From JBBDWJ01 sp040902925 (GTDB taxonomy: Bacteria; Acidobacteriota; Terriglobia; Bryobacterales; UBA6623), in the NCBI GenBank assembly GCA_040902925.1, contig JBBDWJ010000161.1, forward strand, positions 1 through 30,680: 30,680 nucleotides of DNA, in the 5' to 3' direction. Made by a program: the position numbers and the translations under genes. The number at the start of each line of letters is the position of its first letter. The first letter of the stretch is position 1. The notes under the pieces were generated by a model. It saw nothing but the letters and a program-made list of their open reading frames with translations. It was not told the origin of the DNA and searched no databases. Below are positions 7,568 through 15,449 of the stretch, one piece after another.

Positions 7568-8785
7568 TTAAGCCGAAGCAGCCGGGTCCGAAAGGGTGCG
7601 TGTGCGGTCGGGTGCGATTAACTCATAGACGTTGCCGCGCCACTTGATCTTGCGCGTCATCGCGGAGCCGACAAACGTGTAGAGCCAAACCCAGGTTGCG
7701 ATCGGAACCAGCCAAAAATAAACCCAGGAAAACCGGTCGAGCCACTCCTGCCGCTCGGGAAACATCATCTGCGCGGCATAGCCGCGTGTCGCCCCTTTAC
7801 CCATTCCGGGAACGACCGTTACCACGAACCCGGCCAGCGCGAGCGGGTTGCCCGCTAGCGCCATCGTGAGGCTCATCACCATCGCGCCGCAGTAGAAGAT
7901 GTGGCTGACGAAACCCGCGATCCAGAGCTTCTTGCGATAGACCTTGGTGATGATAAGCTGCCGCTTGGCCCAATCCAAAAATTCCGCGCGCGAGCAGCCG
8001 CCCGTGGTCGCAACCATGGCGGCCGGGACAAACCGGATGCCGAGGCCGGCTTGATTGAGCGCCGCCGTCAGGCGGTAGTCATCGCTGACAGACCCTTTCC
8101 AGAACTCCGCGACGCGGGCTCGCTCGAACGTCTGGCGCTGCACGGCCATAGCGCCGCCCCAGGCGAAGTTGCGGTCCTTGGGGCTCATGTTGCCGGCAAT
8201 GGTCGAATCCCAAACGCTGCGCAGCAACGGCCAAAAACCGCCGTCCTCGGGAAAGTACCACCGGAATCCGGTCGTCGCGCCGACGGCATCTTCCGCCAGA
8301 GGACTCACCAGCGCCCGCAGCCACCCGGCCGTAACCTGGCCGTCGGAGTCGGCGAAAGCAAACACCTCGCTTTCGAGCCGCGCCAGCCGCACGGCGTGCA
8401 GCAGATTGTGGACTTTCTCCCCCGTATCGCCAGGCGGCTGGCCCGACAGCACCACTCTCGCGCGGTCCTCGAGCGACAGCCGCGCCACGCGCAACGCTTC
8501 GTCCGAGGCGCCGTGGCAGACCACGATCAGCTCGTAATCGGGATAGTCCTGCGCGGCGAGCGAGCGCAAGTTTTTGGCCAGGTCGTGATCGAGTCCTTTC
8601 ACCGGCACGATCAACGTTACCGGCGGGTGGTAGGGAGGCGGGGGCGGATCATCGGGATCGTTATCTTCAGCCGGCGCGCGGACGGCGGCTTCGACATATT
8701 CGAGATAGCTACGGCCTGTCCGGATCGAGAACAGTGCGGCGAGAGTTGCGGGAGCGACGAAAAACCAGAACAGAAAGCTCAGCAC
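7568..8785 (-). CDS. Glycosyltransferase family 2 (GT21/ceramide-glucosyltransferase-like)
   Basis: A 405-residue membrane-anchored glycosyltransferase read from a GTG at 8785-8783. N-terminal hydrophobic segment at 1-22; a Pro-rich linker (47-55); GT-A fold from VTLIVPVKGLD (56-66); the nucleotide-sugar metal site DSD (146-148); acceptor-side SDDYRLTAAL (234-243); and WAKRQ (272-276) in place of the QxxRW motif of processive enzymes. C-terminal helices at about 287-380. This order matches the GT2/GT21 proteins annotated as ceramide glucosyltransferase or HpnI-like hopanoid glycosyltransferases, but no hopanoid gene is present. The donor is probably a UDP-sugar and the acceptor a lipid; both are inferred. 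A -10-like TAGACT (minus strand, 8800-8795) lies 9 nt before the GTG, and no Shine-Dalgarno is seen. Confidence 0.85.
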   Translation of the reverse strand: MLSFLFWFFVAPATLAALFSIRTGRSYLEYVEAAVRAPAEDNDPDDPPPPPYHPPVTLIVPVKGLDHDLAKNLRSLAAQDYPDYELIVVCHGASDEALRVARLSLEDRARVVLSGQPPGDTGEKVHNLLHAVRLARLESEVFAFADSDGQVTAGWLRALVSPLAEDAVGATTGFRWYFPEDGGFWPLLRSVWDSTIAGNMSPKDRNFAWGGAMAVQRQTFERARVAEFWKGSVSDDYRLTAALNQAGLGIRFVPAAMVATTGGCSRAEFLDWAKRQLIITKVYRKKLWIAGFVSHIFYCGAMVMSLTMALAGNPLALAGFVVTVVPGMGKGATRGYAAQMMFPERQEWLDRFSWVYFWLVPIATWVWLYTFVGSAMTRKIKWRGNVYELIAPDRTRTLSDPAASA

Positions 8786-8949
8786 AAGGCAGTGAGTCTA
8801 GCATGGCGGGTCTGGCCTCGCCGTTGCGCCGCCCGCCCGGGTGTGGCTCAAGTTGGGTACGTGCCGAAGTGCGACTTACTGGCTTGCAATTTCATGCGGG
8901 AACTGACGATTGTTGGTTTTTCGCCTCTTCCCCGGCAGCCCGCCTGCGG

Positions 8950-9342
8950 CTAATACCCGCGTCTCTGCAGCTCGGCCAGCACACGGTATCGGTGCTCCTG
9001 GCGTTCGACGTCGCTACAGCGCTCCCAGTCAAAGCCATCCTGCCGGGCTACGAGCGTGCTCACCCAGGCGCGCGCGAACTCGTAGATGCCGTCGGGCTCC
9101 CAACCATTGATGACCTCCGCGAGGATCTTGACCGCGGGCACTTCGAAGCCCCGCACCCGTTGCAGGTAGTCATCATCAAGGAACTCGTTGACCAGCTTGA
9201 CGAGAGCGGCGACCTGTAGGGGCGATAGCTCGCGAATCACATCGGCGAAATGCGAGATCGCGCGGCGGTGGTCGGGGGACAGTGTTGCGCGCCCGCCGTC
9301 GATCACGGGCAGGCGCACCGGGGTTTGCACGGATTCCGACAT
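8950..9342 (-). CDS. Conserved hypothetical protein (130 aa)
   Basis: A small soluble protein with no signal peptide or membrane helix. It is rich in aromatic and charged residues (HFADVIRELSPLQVAALVKL, DDDYLQRVRGFEVP, INGWEPDGIYEFARAWVSTL) and is predicted mostly helical. I do not recognise a family. Start is the ATG at 9342-9340. It lies on the same strand as the GT2 gene but 164 nt upstream, so it is probably separate, and it diverges from the sugar transferase gene. The non-repetitive composition supports a real gene. Confidence 0.6.
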   Translation of the reverse strand: MSESVQTPVRLPVIDGGRATLSPDHRRAISHFADVIRELSPLQVAALVKLVNEFLDDDYLQRVRGFEVPAVKILAEVINGWEPDGIYEFARAWVSTLVARQDGFDWERCSDVERQEHRYRVLAELQRRGY

Positions 9343-9506
9343 TGCGCCGTCATAGTCTTATCGGCAGGACGCGCGCTCAGCAGGCGCCGGAGCCGCCCGC
9401 CGGCATGACGCCGCTGGCAAACAGATCTTGGGGCCACGCCTTGCCTTCCGGTGCGTAATCCTTTGGTATTCTGTAAGTTCGCTTTTGTCCGGCCAGGAAA
9501 AACACC

Positions 9507-10934
9507 GTGTTCGATCCCCATCGGCACAAGGCCGCCGTGCTGTTCGCGGTGGCCGACGTTCTCATTACCATCCTGACGTTTGAGGCGGCTTATCAAACCC
9601 GCGCCGTCCTGCCGCTTGACTTCGACTTCTACATCCTGACCCCGATTAAAGCCCTTTTGCTGGGAGTGACCCTGCTGCTGTGGCTGCTGGCAGGCCACTG
9701 GATCGGCGTTTATCAGCGCCTCTACGGTACGAACCTCTGGGCGGCCTTTTACGACAGCGGCCGGCAAGTGGTGTTTGGGACTCTGGGGCTGGTCGTGTTT
9801 CAGTACCTACTAAGGCTCAACATCAGCCGCGGCTTCATCGGCCTGTTCGCGCTCTACAACCTGATCGCGCTTTTGGCCTACCGTGCTAGCGCCGACCGGC
9901 TACGCGGTTATATCCGCCGGCAGTTCGGCGCGGAGGTTTTTTACGTCATCGTCGGCTGCCGCGGGAAGGCGGTCGATTTCGGGCGCCAACTCGAGGCGGA
10001 AGCGGAGTTCGGACATCGCCTGTTGACCTTCGTTGACGCATCCAACGGAAGCGACCAGGATTGCCCGGCCCAAATCACCCTGCGGAGCACGTACTCGGTG
10101 ATTCCGCTCACCGGACTGCCGCGGCTGCTGCGGCAGCGTGTGGTGGACGAAATCCTTTTTGTCGTCGACGGCCAGAAATTGGCGGAGCTGGAGGAGATTT
10201 TCCTGCTGTGCGACGAAGAGGGCATCCGCACGCGAATCGCCGCCGACTTTTTTCCGCACGTCCACAGCCGCCTCTACCTCGACCGCTTCGGCGCCGAGCC
10301 GATGCTGACATTTACGGCCACGCCGCACGACGAGATACGCCTGTTCCTCAAGCGTGTCTTCGACGTGACTCTGGCGCTCGGTTCACTGGCTATAGTCAGC
10401 GTGCCGATGATGGTGTTGGTGTTGCTGGTGCGCTTGACATCGCACGGTCCCGCGATTTTCCACCAGGTGCGCTGCGGGCTCAACGGGCGGCGGTTTACCG
10501 TCTACAAGCTGCGCTCGATGGTGAACAACGCCCACGAGCGGCAGGCCGAGGTGGCGCACTTGAACGAAAAGGACGGCCCGGTATTCAAGAGTTCGCGGGA
10601 CCCGCGATTGACCCCTATCGGCCGCTACCTGCGCCGGTTCTCGATCGATGAATGGCCGCAGTTCTGGAACATCCTCAAAGGGGATATGTCGTTCGTTGGG
10701 CCGCGCCCGGCCGTGCCCGGCGAAGTCGAACAGTACAAAGCCTGGCAGCGGCGCCGGCTCCGCATGCGGCCCGGCCTGACTTGTCTGTGGGCGATCCGCG
10801 GCCGCGACGCGATCGACTTCGATACCTGGATGAAGCTCGATCTCGAATACATTGACAACTGGTCGCTGGCCCTTGATCTTAAGATCCTGCTGCGATCGAT
10901 TCCCAGAGTGCTGGCCGGCAAAGGCGCCAACTGA
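9507..10934 (+). CDS. Undecaprenyl-phosphate sugar phosphotransferase (WbaP-like)
   Basis: A 475-residue polyprenyl-phosphate hexose-1-phosphate transferase. N-terminal membrane helices lie between residues 10 and 128. A Rossmann/CoA-binding-like middle domain (about 140-265) opens with FYVIVGCRGKAVDFG. The C-terminal bacterial sugar transferase domain (about 280-475) shows KRVFDV, FTVYKLRSM, IGRYLRRFSIDEWPQFWNIL with the catalytic D381-E382 dyad, and MSFVGPRPAVPGE. It transfers a sugar-1-phosphate to undecaprenyl phosphate at the inner membrane, starting exopolysaccharide or O-antigen repeat units. The GTG start at 9507 is supported by a Shine-Dalgarno CAGGAAA (9494-9500). The O-antigen ligase nearby fits one envelope polysaccharide pathway, though no flippase is in the window. 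Confidence 0.93.
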   Translation: MFDPHRHKAAVLFAVADVLITILTFEAAYQTRAVLPLDFDFYILTPIKALLLGVTLLLWLLAGHWIGVYQRLYGTNLWAAFYDSGRQVVFGTLGLVVFQYLLRLNISRGFIGLFALYNLIALLAYRASADRLRGYIRRQFGAEVFYVIVGCRGKAVDFGRQLEAEAEFGHRLLTFVDASNGSDQDCPAQITLRSTYSVIPLTGLPRLLRQRVVDEILFVVDGQKLAELEEIFLLCDEEGIRTRIAADFFPHVHSRLYLDRFGAEPMLTFTATPHDEIRLFLKRVFDVTLALGSLAIVSVPMMVLVLLVRLTSHGPAIFHQVRCGLNGRRFTVYKLRSMVNNAHERQAEVAHLNEKDGPVFKSSRDPRLTPIGRYLRRFSIDEWPQFWNILKGDMSFVGPRPAVPGEVEQYKAWQRRRLRMRPGLTCLWAIRGRDAIDFDTWMKLDLEYIDNWSLALDLKILLRSIPRVLAGKGAN

Positions 10935-11002
10935 CTCCTGTCGCAAGGGCCGGTTTCGAACCAGGATCGGCGTTTCTCGTCCCATCATTTGTTTGCCCCA
11001 TC

Positions 11003-11266
11003 ATGGAGTTCCGCGACGCTTGGCAGAAAGTCGGTGAGTTCGAAGGCCAGACATTGCTCACCGATCGTGGCGAGGTTTTTTCTTACCGCTTCCGCAAGAC
11101 CTACGTTGTCGTCAGCCCTGGCGATGTTTCGATCCCGAGGACGAATTTCGAGAAGGTATTCCGCCGCCTTCAACACGTAGAGCAGGCCGCGGCGCCCGCC
11201 GTGCAAGGCCAGCGGCTCATTACCGCGATCTTCGGCGGCGTTGGGATTGCAGCAGAGACGGATTGA
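11003..11266 (+). CDS. Small hypothetical protein (87 aa)
   Basis: A short frame beginning at an ATG 68 nt after the sugar transferase gene and ending 14 nt before the convergent SDR gene. Residues alternate like a small beta-rich fold with the segment SIPRTNFEKVFRRL, which resembles short uncharacterised proteins with a TVRGxxFxYR-type start (here LLTDRGEVFSYRF). No signal peptide, cysteine pair or membrane helix. Composition looks coding and no competing frame is better, but there is no clear ribosome binding site. Function unknown. Confidence 0.55.
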   Translation: MEFRDAWQKVGEFEGQTLLTDRGEVFSYRFRKTYVVVSPGDVSIPRTNFEKVFRRLQHVEQAAAPAVQGQRLITAIFGGVGIAAETD

Positions 11267-11280
11267 GTTCGCGCGGCGGC

Positions 11281-12102
11281 TCAGCGCATGTCGCGCCGCA
11301 AGGTCATGCCGCCATCCACCGTAATCACCTGACCGCTGATGTAGTTGTCGGGCTCGAGCAGAAAACGCACGGTCCGCGCGATGTCTTCAGCGCGGCCGAA
11401 GCGGGGAATCACGCCGCCGGCGACAAAAGGGTCGTACTTACCACTGCGCAGGCTTGTTTGAGCCATCCCAGCCAATGTGGCTCCCGGGGCCACCACGTTG
11501 ACACGAATGTTGGCGCCGCCACCGGACTCTTTCGCCAAGACTTTCGCGCCGTGCACCAGCGCTGCTTTGGCGCACGAGTACGCCGTTGAGCCTTCAAAGG
11601 CGTAGCCTGCCTGCATGCTCGAAAACAGTACTATCGAGCCCGCCGTCTGCGCTGTTCTCATGGCTTCAGCGGCTTCGCGCGCCAGCAGCAGCGGCGCCAG
11701 GTAGTTGATCTCGGCGGATTCCCTCAGGACTGTTTCGCTTGCGCCGCGCGCGGGATCTCCTGCGAACACCACGAGGCCATAGAGCGATCCGAGCGGCGAG
11801 GCGGCTGTGAGCAGCGCCTTGCGCCCGGCTGCCTCACGCAAATCGGCGCGGCAAAGCTCGATCGCGCCGTCGCCGTAGGCGCGCAAAGCGCCCTGCAGGC
11901 GCCGCGCGCGGCTTTCGTCGCGCGCATATCCCACCACGACGGAAGCGCCTTCCTTGACCAGCAGCGCTGCGGCCGCCGCACCCAGGCCGCCTGATCCTCC
12001 GGCCAGCACGATCACACGCCCGCGCAAGGCGTCATGGCCAAATTCGAACTGAAACCGCTCGTATCGCTCGGCCACTGTTTCGTCGAAATACTGTGAAGCC
12101 AT
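11281..12102 (-). CDS. SDR family oxidoreductase
   Basis: A 273-residue short-chain dehydrogenase. A 27-residue N-terminal extension (MASQYFDETVAERYERF) precedes the Rossmann motif AGGSGGLG (34-41). The catalytic set is S161/S162, Y175 and K179 in TAYSCAKAA, and the C-terminal end shows SGQVITVDGG typical of the FabG-like classical branch. The usual NNAG stretch is replaced by VVFAGDP (111-117). It starts 15 nt after the stop of the O-antigen ligase gene on the same strand and is probably co-transcribed, so a role in polysaccharide or lipid modification is inferred. The substrate is not predictable. Confidence 0.88.
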   Translation of the reverse strand: MASQYFDETVAERYERFQFEFGHDALRGRVIVLAGGSGGLGAAAAALLVKEGASVVVGYARDESRARRLQGALRAYGDGAIELCRADLREAAGRKALLTAASPLGSLYGLVVFAGDPARGASETVLRESAEINYLAPLLLAREAAEAMRTAQTAGSIVLFSSMQAGYAFEGSTAYSCAKAALVHGAKVLAKESGGGANIRVNVVAPGATLAGMAQTSLRSGKYDPFVAGGVIPRFGRAEDIARTVRFLLEPDNYISGQVITVDGGMTLRRDMR

Positions 12103-12117
12103 CGAATCCCCTGCCCT

Positions 12118-13395
12118 TCATCGAGAAGCCGAACCAAGCGGGACACGGCTCAGACCGGCCAAAAGCCTCACGCTATCCACGGCGCGATACCCGAGCGCCA
12201 CTATGGCCAGATAAATCCCGAGCACTTCGCTATCCCCCAACGTTACGTCGAAGCACCCGACAACCATCACTGCGATCGTGCACGCCACCACGCCGTGCAG
12301 AAGAAACCGCCGGTCGCTGTGGCCTGATCGAGCGAGCAGCCTTAGAGCCTTCGCGTGGTCCCACAGCAACTGCGCGAAGAACCACAACAGAAAGAGCACG
12401 GCGGGCACGCCCCGCTCGGCCGCGTAGTGAACGTAGATGCTGTGAAGATGGCCGTAATAGGCGTCCGGAAGCGTCCCGACGCCGGCCGGGACAAACTCGC
12501 GGAAACGCGGCCCCACTTGTTCAGGCCCGACGCCGAACCACGGGTAGGCCTCGATCATCCGCGCCCCTGTTCGCCACATGATCGGCCGTGCTTCGGTCGG
12601 CCCGGGATGGATGATCGAGTCGAGGCGCTGCCGAACGGCGCCAGGCGCGGCCACAAACACCACCGCAATCAGGACGGGTATGGCCCACAGCAGCTTTCTG
12701 TGCCAGTGCCAGCACAGGTAGGCTCCCGTAACGACGAGCGCGATCCAGACGCTACGCGTCCAGCTCAGCCCCAGCGGGACCGCGCAGACGGCCGCGCAGC
12801 CGAGCCAAACGCCACGGCCGGCGCGCCTTCCACTGTCGGAGAAAAGCAGGTAGCTCAGGAGCAACAAGAACACCAGCAGCAAGGCCTGGGCAAAGGTCAT
12901 CCAGTGGCTGAAGAAGCCGGTGATCCGGTCGGGAGTGTAGAAGGCAAGAAAATCGGCCGAGGCTGATCGCGCCGCCTCCCATTTCTGGATAAACTGCACG
13001 ACGCTCCACAGCGAGGCCGCCACGGCGCAGGCGAACCAGGCCTCGCTGAGCCGCCGCGCTTGATCGATCGTCCGAAACAAAGAAAAAACCACGATCAGCA
13101 CGGCAAAGACGAAGAACTTCTTGAATTGCGGCAAGGCCGCCGCGGCATCGCCGGAAACCGCCGCCGACAGGACTGTCCAGGCCAGGAATCCGGCGAACGG
13201 CCACACGACGGGCGGGACCCGCAGCGGCGTCTTCGAGAAAATCAGCAATAGGAGCGCAATTCCCAAGCAGAAGTGCGAGACCGCGATCGAGACCATTCCC
13301 GCTGCCGCGGAAAGGAACGCAAAGCCAAAGGCGTAGCGGCTGAGCGGATCATCCGGCAAAAGGAAAGGCGGCGGCGCGCCGGCGGAGGGAGGCAT
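12118..13395 (-). CDS. O-antigen ligase family protein (WaaL/Wzy_C)
   Basis: A 425-residue inner-membrane protein with about ten to twelve hydrophobic helices. The large periplasmic loop after residue 260 carries the family signature: arginine-rich MWRTGARMIEAYPWFGVGPE, then DAYYGHLHSIYVHYAAERG with the conserved histidine, then a final membrane bundle. Members ligate or polymerise undecaprenyl-linked glycans at the periplasmic face; sequence alone does not separate ligase from polymerase. The ATG at 13395 lies 10 nt after a -10-like CATACT (minus strand, 13411-13406). It is first in a two-gene unit with the SDR. Confidence 0.88.
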   Translation of the reverse strand: MPPSAGAPPPFLLPDDPLSRYAFGFAFLSAAAGMVSIAVSHFCLGIALLLLIFSKTPLRVPPVVWPFAGFLAWTVLSAAVSGDAAAALPQFKKFFVFAVLIVVFSLFRTIDQARRLSEAWFACAVAASLWSVVQFIQKWEAARSASADFLAFYTPDRITGFFSHWMTFAQALLLVFLLLLSYLLFSDSGRRAGRGVWLGCAAVCAVPLGLSWTRSVWIALVVTGAYLCWHWHRKLLWAIPVLIAVVFVAAPGAVRQRLDSIIHPGPTEARPIMWRTGARMIEAYPWFGVGPEQVGPRFREFVPAGVGTLPDAYYGHLHSIYVHYAAERGVPAVLFLLWFFAQLLWDHAKALRLLARSGHSDRRFLLHGVVACTIAVMVVGCFDVTLGDSEVLGIYLAIVALGYRAVDSVRLLAGLSRVPLGSASR

Positions 13396-13515
13396 GAAGC
13401 TAATCAGTATGCCACGAGACTTCCCGTTCAGAAGCGGATGCGGGCCGGATGAGCTTTCACGAGGGAGGTGGTGGATTTCGGCCGGCTTGGTGGATCAGAA
13501 CCGATTTCGTGGTCC

Positions 13516-13543
13516 GTGACTTACATCGTAACCCGAATAGAAT
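13516..13543 (+). promoter_or_regulatory. Candidate sigma-70-type promoter for the split TPR gene
   Basis: GTGACT (13516-13521) as a -35-like box, a 16-nt spacer, and TAGAAT (13538-13543) as a -10 box. It is the best promoter match in the divergent region upstream of 13728. Confidence 0.35.
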
Positions 13544-13714
13544 CAACAGGTCATGGAGTGGCCGGTCGCTTGCCAACGAACGATGGACGATTTGCGGGGC
13601 CCAGGCTTGGTTTTCTCAGGTCCAGGGCTGATACTTGGGATTGGCGGGGTTTTTAGCATCAGCAGCACCAGAAGCAGCCGTCCGGAGAAGCAGCAGTACA
13701 GTGCCAAGCAATTC

Positions 13715-13721
13715 AGGGAGG
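13715..13721 (+). promoter_or_regulatory. Strong ribosome binding site fixing the start at 13728
   Basis: AGGGAGG, six nt before the ATG at 13728. It selects this start over the longer open frame from 13635 and sits directly before a signal peptide. Confidence 0.7.
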
Positions 13722-13727
13722 CCGCCT

Positions 13728-14237
13728 ATGAGCCGGCAGACCATTCTGGCAGTTAGTTTTGCGCTGCTGTTCAGCTCGTCTTTGTGGGGACAGCCGCGCG
13801 CCCGTGGCGGCTCCTCGGGAGGTGGCGCTGTATCCGCGCCGGCGGCGAGTTCTTCGCCCTCCGTGTCGTCAGGCTCAGGCTCCTACGGTGGCGGCTCGAC
13901 TACAGCAAGTTATCCGCGAAGCCGAGGGCCGTATGGTAGCGGGATTGCTGTCCCCCAGCCTGATCCTTACAGCGTTTCGGGACAAGTGGACATGCCCGGA
14001 GGTGGCGACCCGCCCGAGCCGCCCAGGATTCAGAGAGTTTGCGGCAGCCAGATCGACACGGTGGCGTACTGCGACCGGCGGGGAAGATTCAACTTCAATC
14101 TCATGCGCAACGCGTGGTCGCTGACGCCTACCGGTGCGTTTGGCTTTGGCTATTTCAACTCCTGCGGCCTGCGCGCCTATATGCCCGGCTTCTATTCGCC
14201 GATGTTCTCTTTGGCCAATCGTGGCCCCTACGCCTAG
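13728..14237 (+). CDS. N-terminal part of split TPR/carboxypeptidase-regulatory-like protein
   Basis: A 169-residue product ending at an in-frame TAG (14235-14237). Signal peptide MSRQTILAVSFALLFSSSLWG (cleavage near residue 21); a Gly/Ser/Ala-rich low-complexity stretch (26-75); then a carboxypeptidase-regulatory-like beta domain (about 80-169) with SGQVDMPGGGDPPEPP, a conserved-looking cysteine pair C105/C115 and RGRFNFNL. It ends at SLANRGPYA, just before the point where this acidobacterial family runs on into its TPR half. The frame continues without a shift after the TAG (PEIGKFRL) into the next entry, so these are two parts of one ancestral 400-residue exported protein. Whether the stop is a true nonsense mutation, a sequencing error or is read through cannot be told from sequence. 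Confidence 0.75.
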   Translation: MSRQTILAVSFALLFSSSLWGQPRARGGSSGGGAVSAPAASSSPSVSSGSGSYGGGSTTASYPRSRGPYGSGIAVPQPDPYSVSGQVDMPGGGDPPEPPRIQRVCGSQIDTVAYCDRRGRFNFNLMRNAWSLTPTGAFGFGYFNSCGLRAYMPGFYSPMFSLANRGPYA

Positions 14238-14306
14238 CCCGAGATCGGCAAGTTCCGGCTAACCAGCCAGCCGGGCATCGAGGGCGCCGCCGTAAGCCTC
14301 ACGACC

Positions 14307-14930
14307 TTGGCGGCCCCCAAACTGGCGAAAAAACACTACGAGAAGGCGCTCAAGCATCTGCGCGATGCCAAGCTCGAAAAGGCCGCCGCGGAGCTCGATC
14401 TTGCCGTCGAGGAGTATCCCGATTACGCCGCCGCCTGGAGCTTGCTCGGCGAACTACGGCAGCAGCTTGGCCACGAATCGGGCATTCGCGAAGCCTATGA
14501 GCGCGCGCTCGAAGCCGACTCGCGGTATCTGCGGCCCTTTGCTCCGCTCATCCGCATCGAGATCGCGGAAGGAAACTACGAGCAGGCCGGCGAGTTGGCT
14601 GAACGGGCCGTGCGGCTCAATCCGTTGAGCTCGGAGCTTCACTACCACCTGGCCTTGGCCAAGTACAAACTTGGCGACAAGGAGATGGCGCGCTACCACG
14701 CCCGCAAGGCCGTCGAATCCGACGATATCGCCGAAAGTGCGGCGGCTTACGCGCTGTACGGAGATATCCTGGCCAAGGCCGGCGAACGGGCCGAGGCAGC
14801 CGTGCAATACCGCCGATTCATCGCGCTGCATCCCAACCTGCCAACCTCGCAGGAGTTGCGCCTACAGCTTCAAGCCTGGGGCGAACCGGCGGCCTCTCCA
14901 GCTCCTCAAAAGGCCGAGGCGCTTAAGTAG
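14307..14930 (+). CDS. C-terminal TPR part of split exported protein
   Basis: Up to 207 residues if read from the TTG at 14307, but the open frame extends upstream to the TAG at 14235-14237 in the same frame as the previous entry. The segment before it (PGIEGAAVSLTTLAAPKLAK) is the typical linker of the acidobacterial carboxypeptidase-regulatory/TPR family. It is followed by four or five TPR units: AKKHYEKALKHLRDAKLEKA, YAAAWSLLGELRQQLG, YEQAGELAERAVRLNP, ELHYHLALAKYKLGDKEMA, AYALYGDILAKAGERAEAAV. Alone it has no signal peptide and no ribosome binding site before the TTG, so independent translation is doubtful. It is either the remnant of a broken gene or the rest of a gene with a miscalled base. 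Confidence 0.65.
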   Translation: MAAPKLAKKHYEKALKHLRDAKLEKAAAELDLAVEEYPDYAAAWSLLGELRQQLGHESGIREAYERALEADSRYLRPFAPLIRIEIAEGNYEQAGELAERAVRLNPLSSELHYHLALAKYKLGDKEMARYHARKAVESDDIAESAAAYALYGDILAKAGERAEAAVQYRRFIALHPNLPTSQELRLQLQAWGEPAASPAPQKAEALK

Positions 14931-15449
14931 AGCCGCGGAAGCCGGTTTTGTAGGTTCCACAGCGCCCCGCTCGGCAGGTGTGTTGTTTAAAAAACAAATC
15001 ATCAAATGTTTGGTTTATTACAAATAAATCAGCGCCGCGATTTTCCGCCCTTGACAGGATGAAAACGTCAGGATTTCATTACCTATTCATCAGGCTTCCT
15101 TAGAGGAAATTTACAAGTACTCTGACGGGCCATCGAAGGCCGCCAACTAACTTGCCTGGATTCAAAAGATTGCAGTTTGGCCCGCGGCAGGCCTGCCGCT
15201 CCGAAGACTTTGGCACTCGCGTTGCTTTCTTTCTACGCGACGCAAGGGTGCTAGTCGACCGTGCCTTTTGTGTTAAGGAAGAGCCGGTACCGGGCGGGGG
15301 TGCTGCGGCATTCCCTGGGGGGATTCTGGTACCGGCACTCTTCCTTCGTGCTTCTTTTCGTGTGGCTTCTTTCTGCTTTGAGTCCTTTCGCGCCGCTGCT
15401 GTTACACTCCCATCGAAATAAATTTGTTGTTGTTGCCTGCTCTGAGCGG
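14931..15449. other. 519-nt intergenic region, partly AT-rich, no gene recognised
   Basis: Lies between the TPR gene and the convergent SDR gene. Bases 14978-15050 are clearly AT-rich against GC-rich surroundings. At 15051-15080 TTGACAGGATG and CAGGATTTCATT resemble a common dispersed intergenic motif. At 15276-15347 there is a large inverted repeat. Open frames on both strands here are low-complexity (Lys/Arg/Ser-rich on the minus strand) and I do not accept them as genes. Confidence 0.5.
15276..15347. repeat. Long inverted repeat (possible terminator or REP-like hairpin)
   Basis: The left arm AAGGAAGAGCCGGTACC (15276-15292, give or take one base) is the complement of the right arm GGTACCGGCACTCTTCCTT (15329-15347), apart from a 2-nt bulge. 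The loop is about 37 nt and GC-rich. It lies downstream of both convergent flanking genes. The CGGCACTCTTC segment recurs at 19280-19290, also within an inverted repeat. Confidence 0.65.

Larger units (their letters stand above)
13396..13727. other. 332-nt divergent intergenic region
   Basis: Separates the O-antigen ligase (-) from the split TPR gene (+). It holds the ligase -10-like element, a candidate plus-strand promoter at 13516-13543 and a strong Shine-Dalgarno at 13715-13721. Short frames here lack coding character. If the promoter is right, the TPR mRNA has a leader of about 180 nt. Confidence 0.5.
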
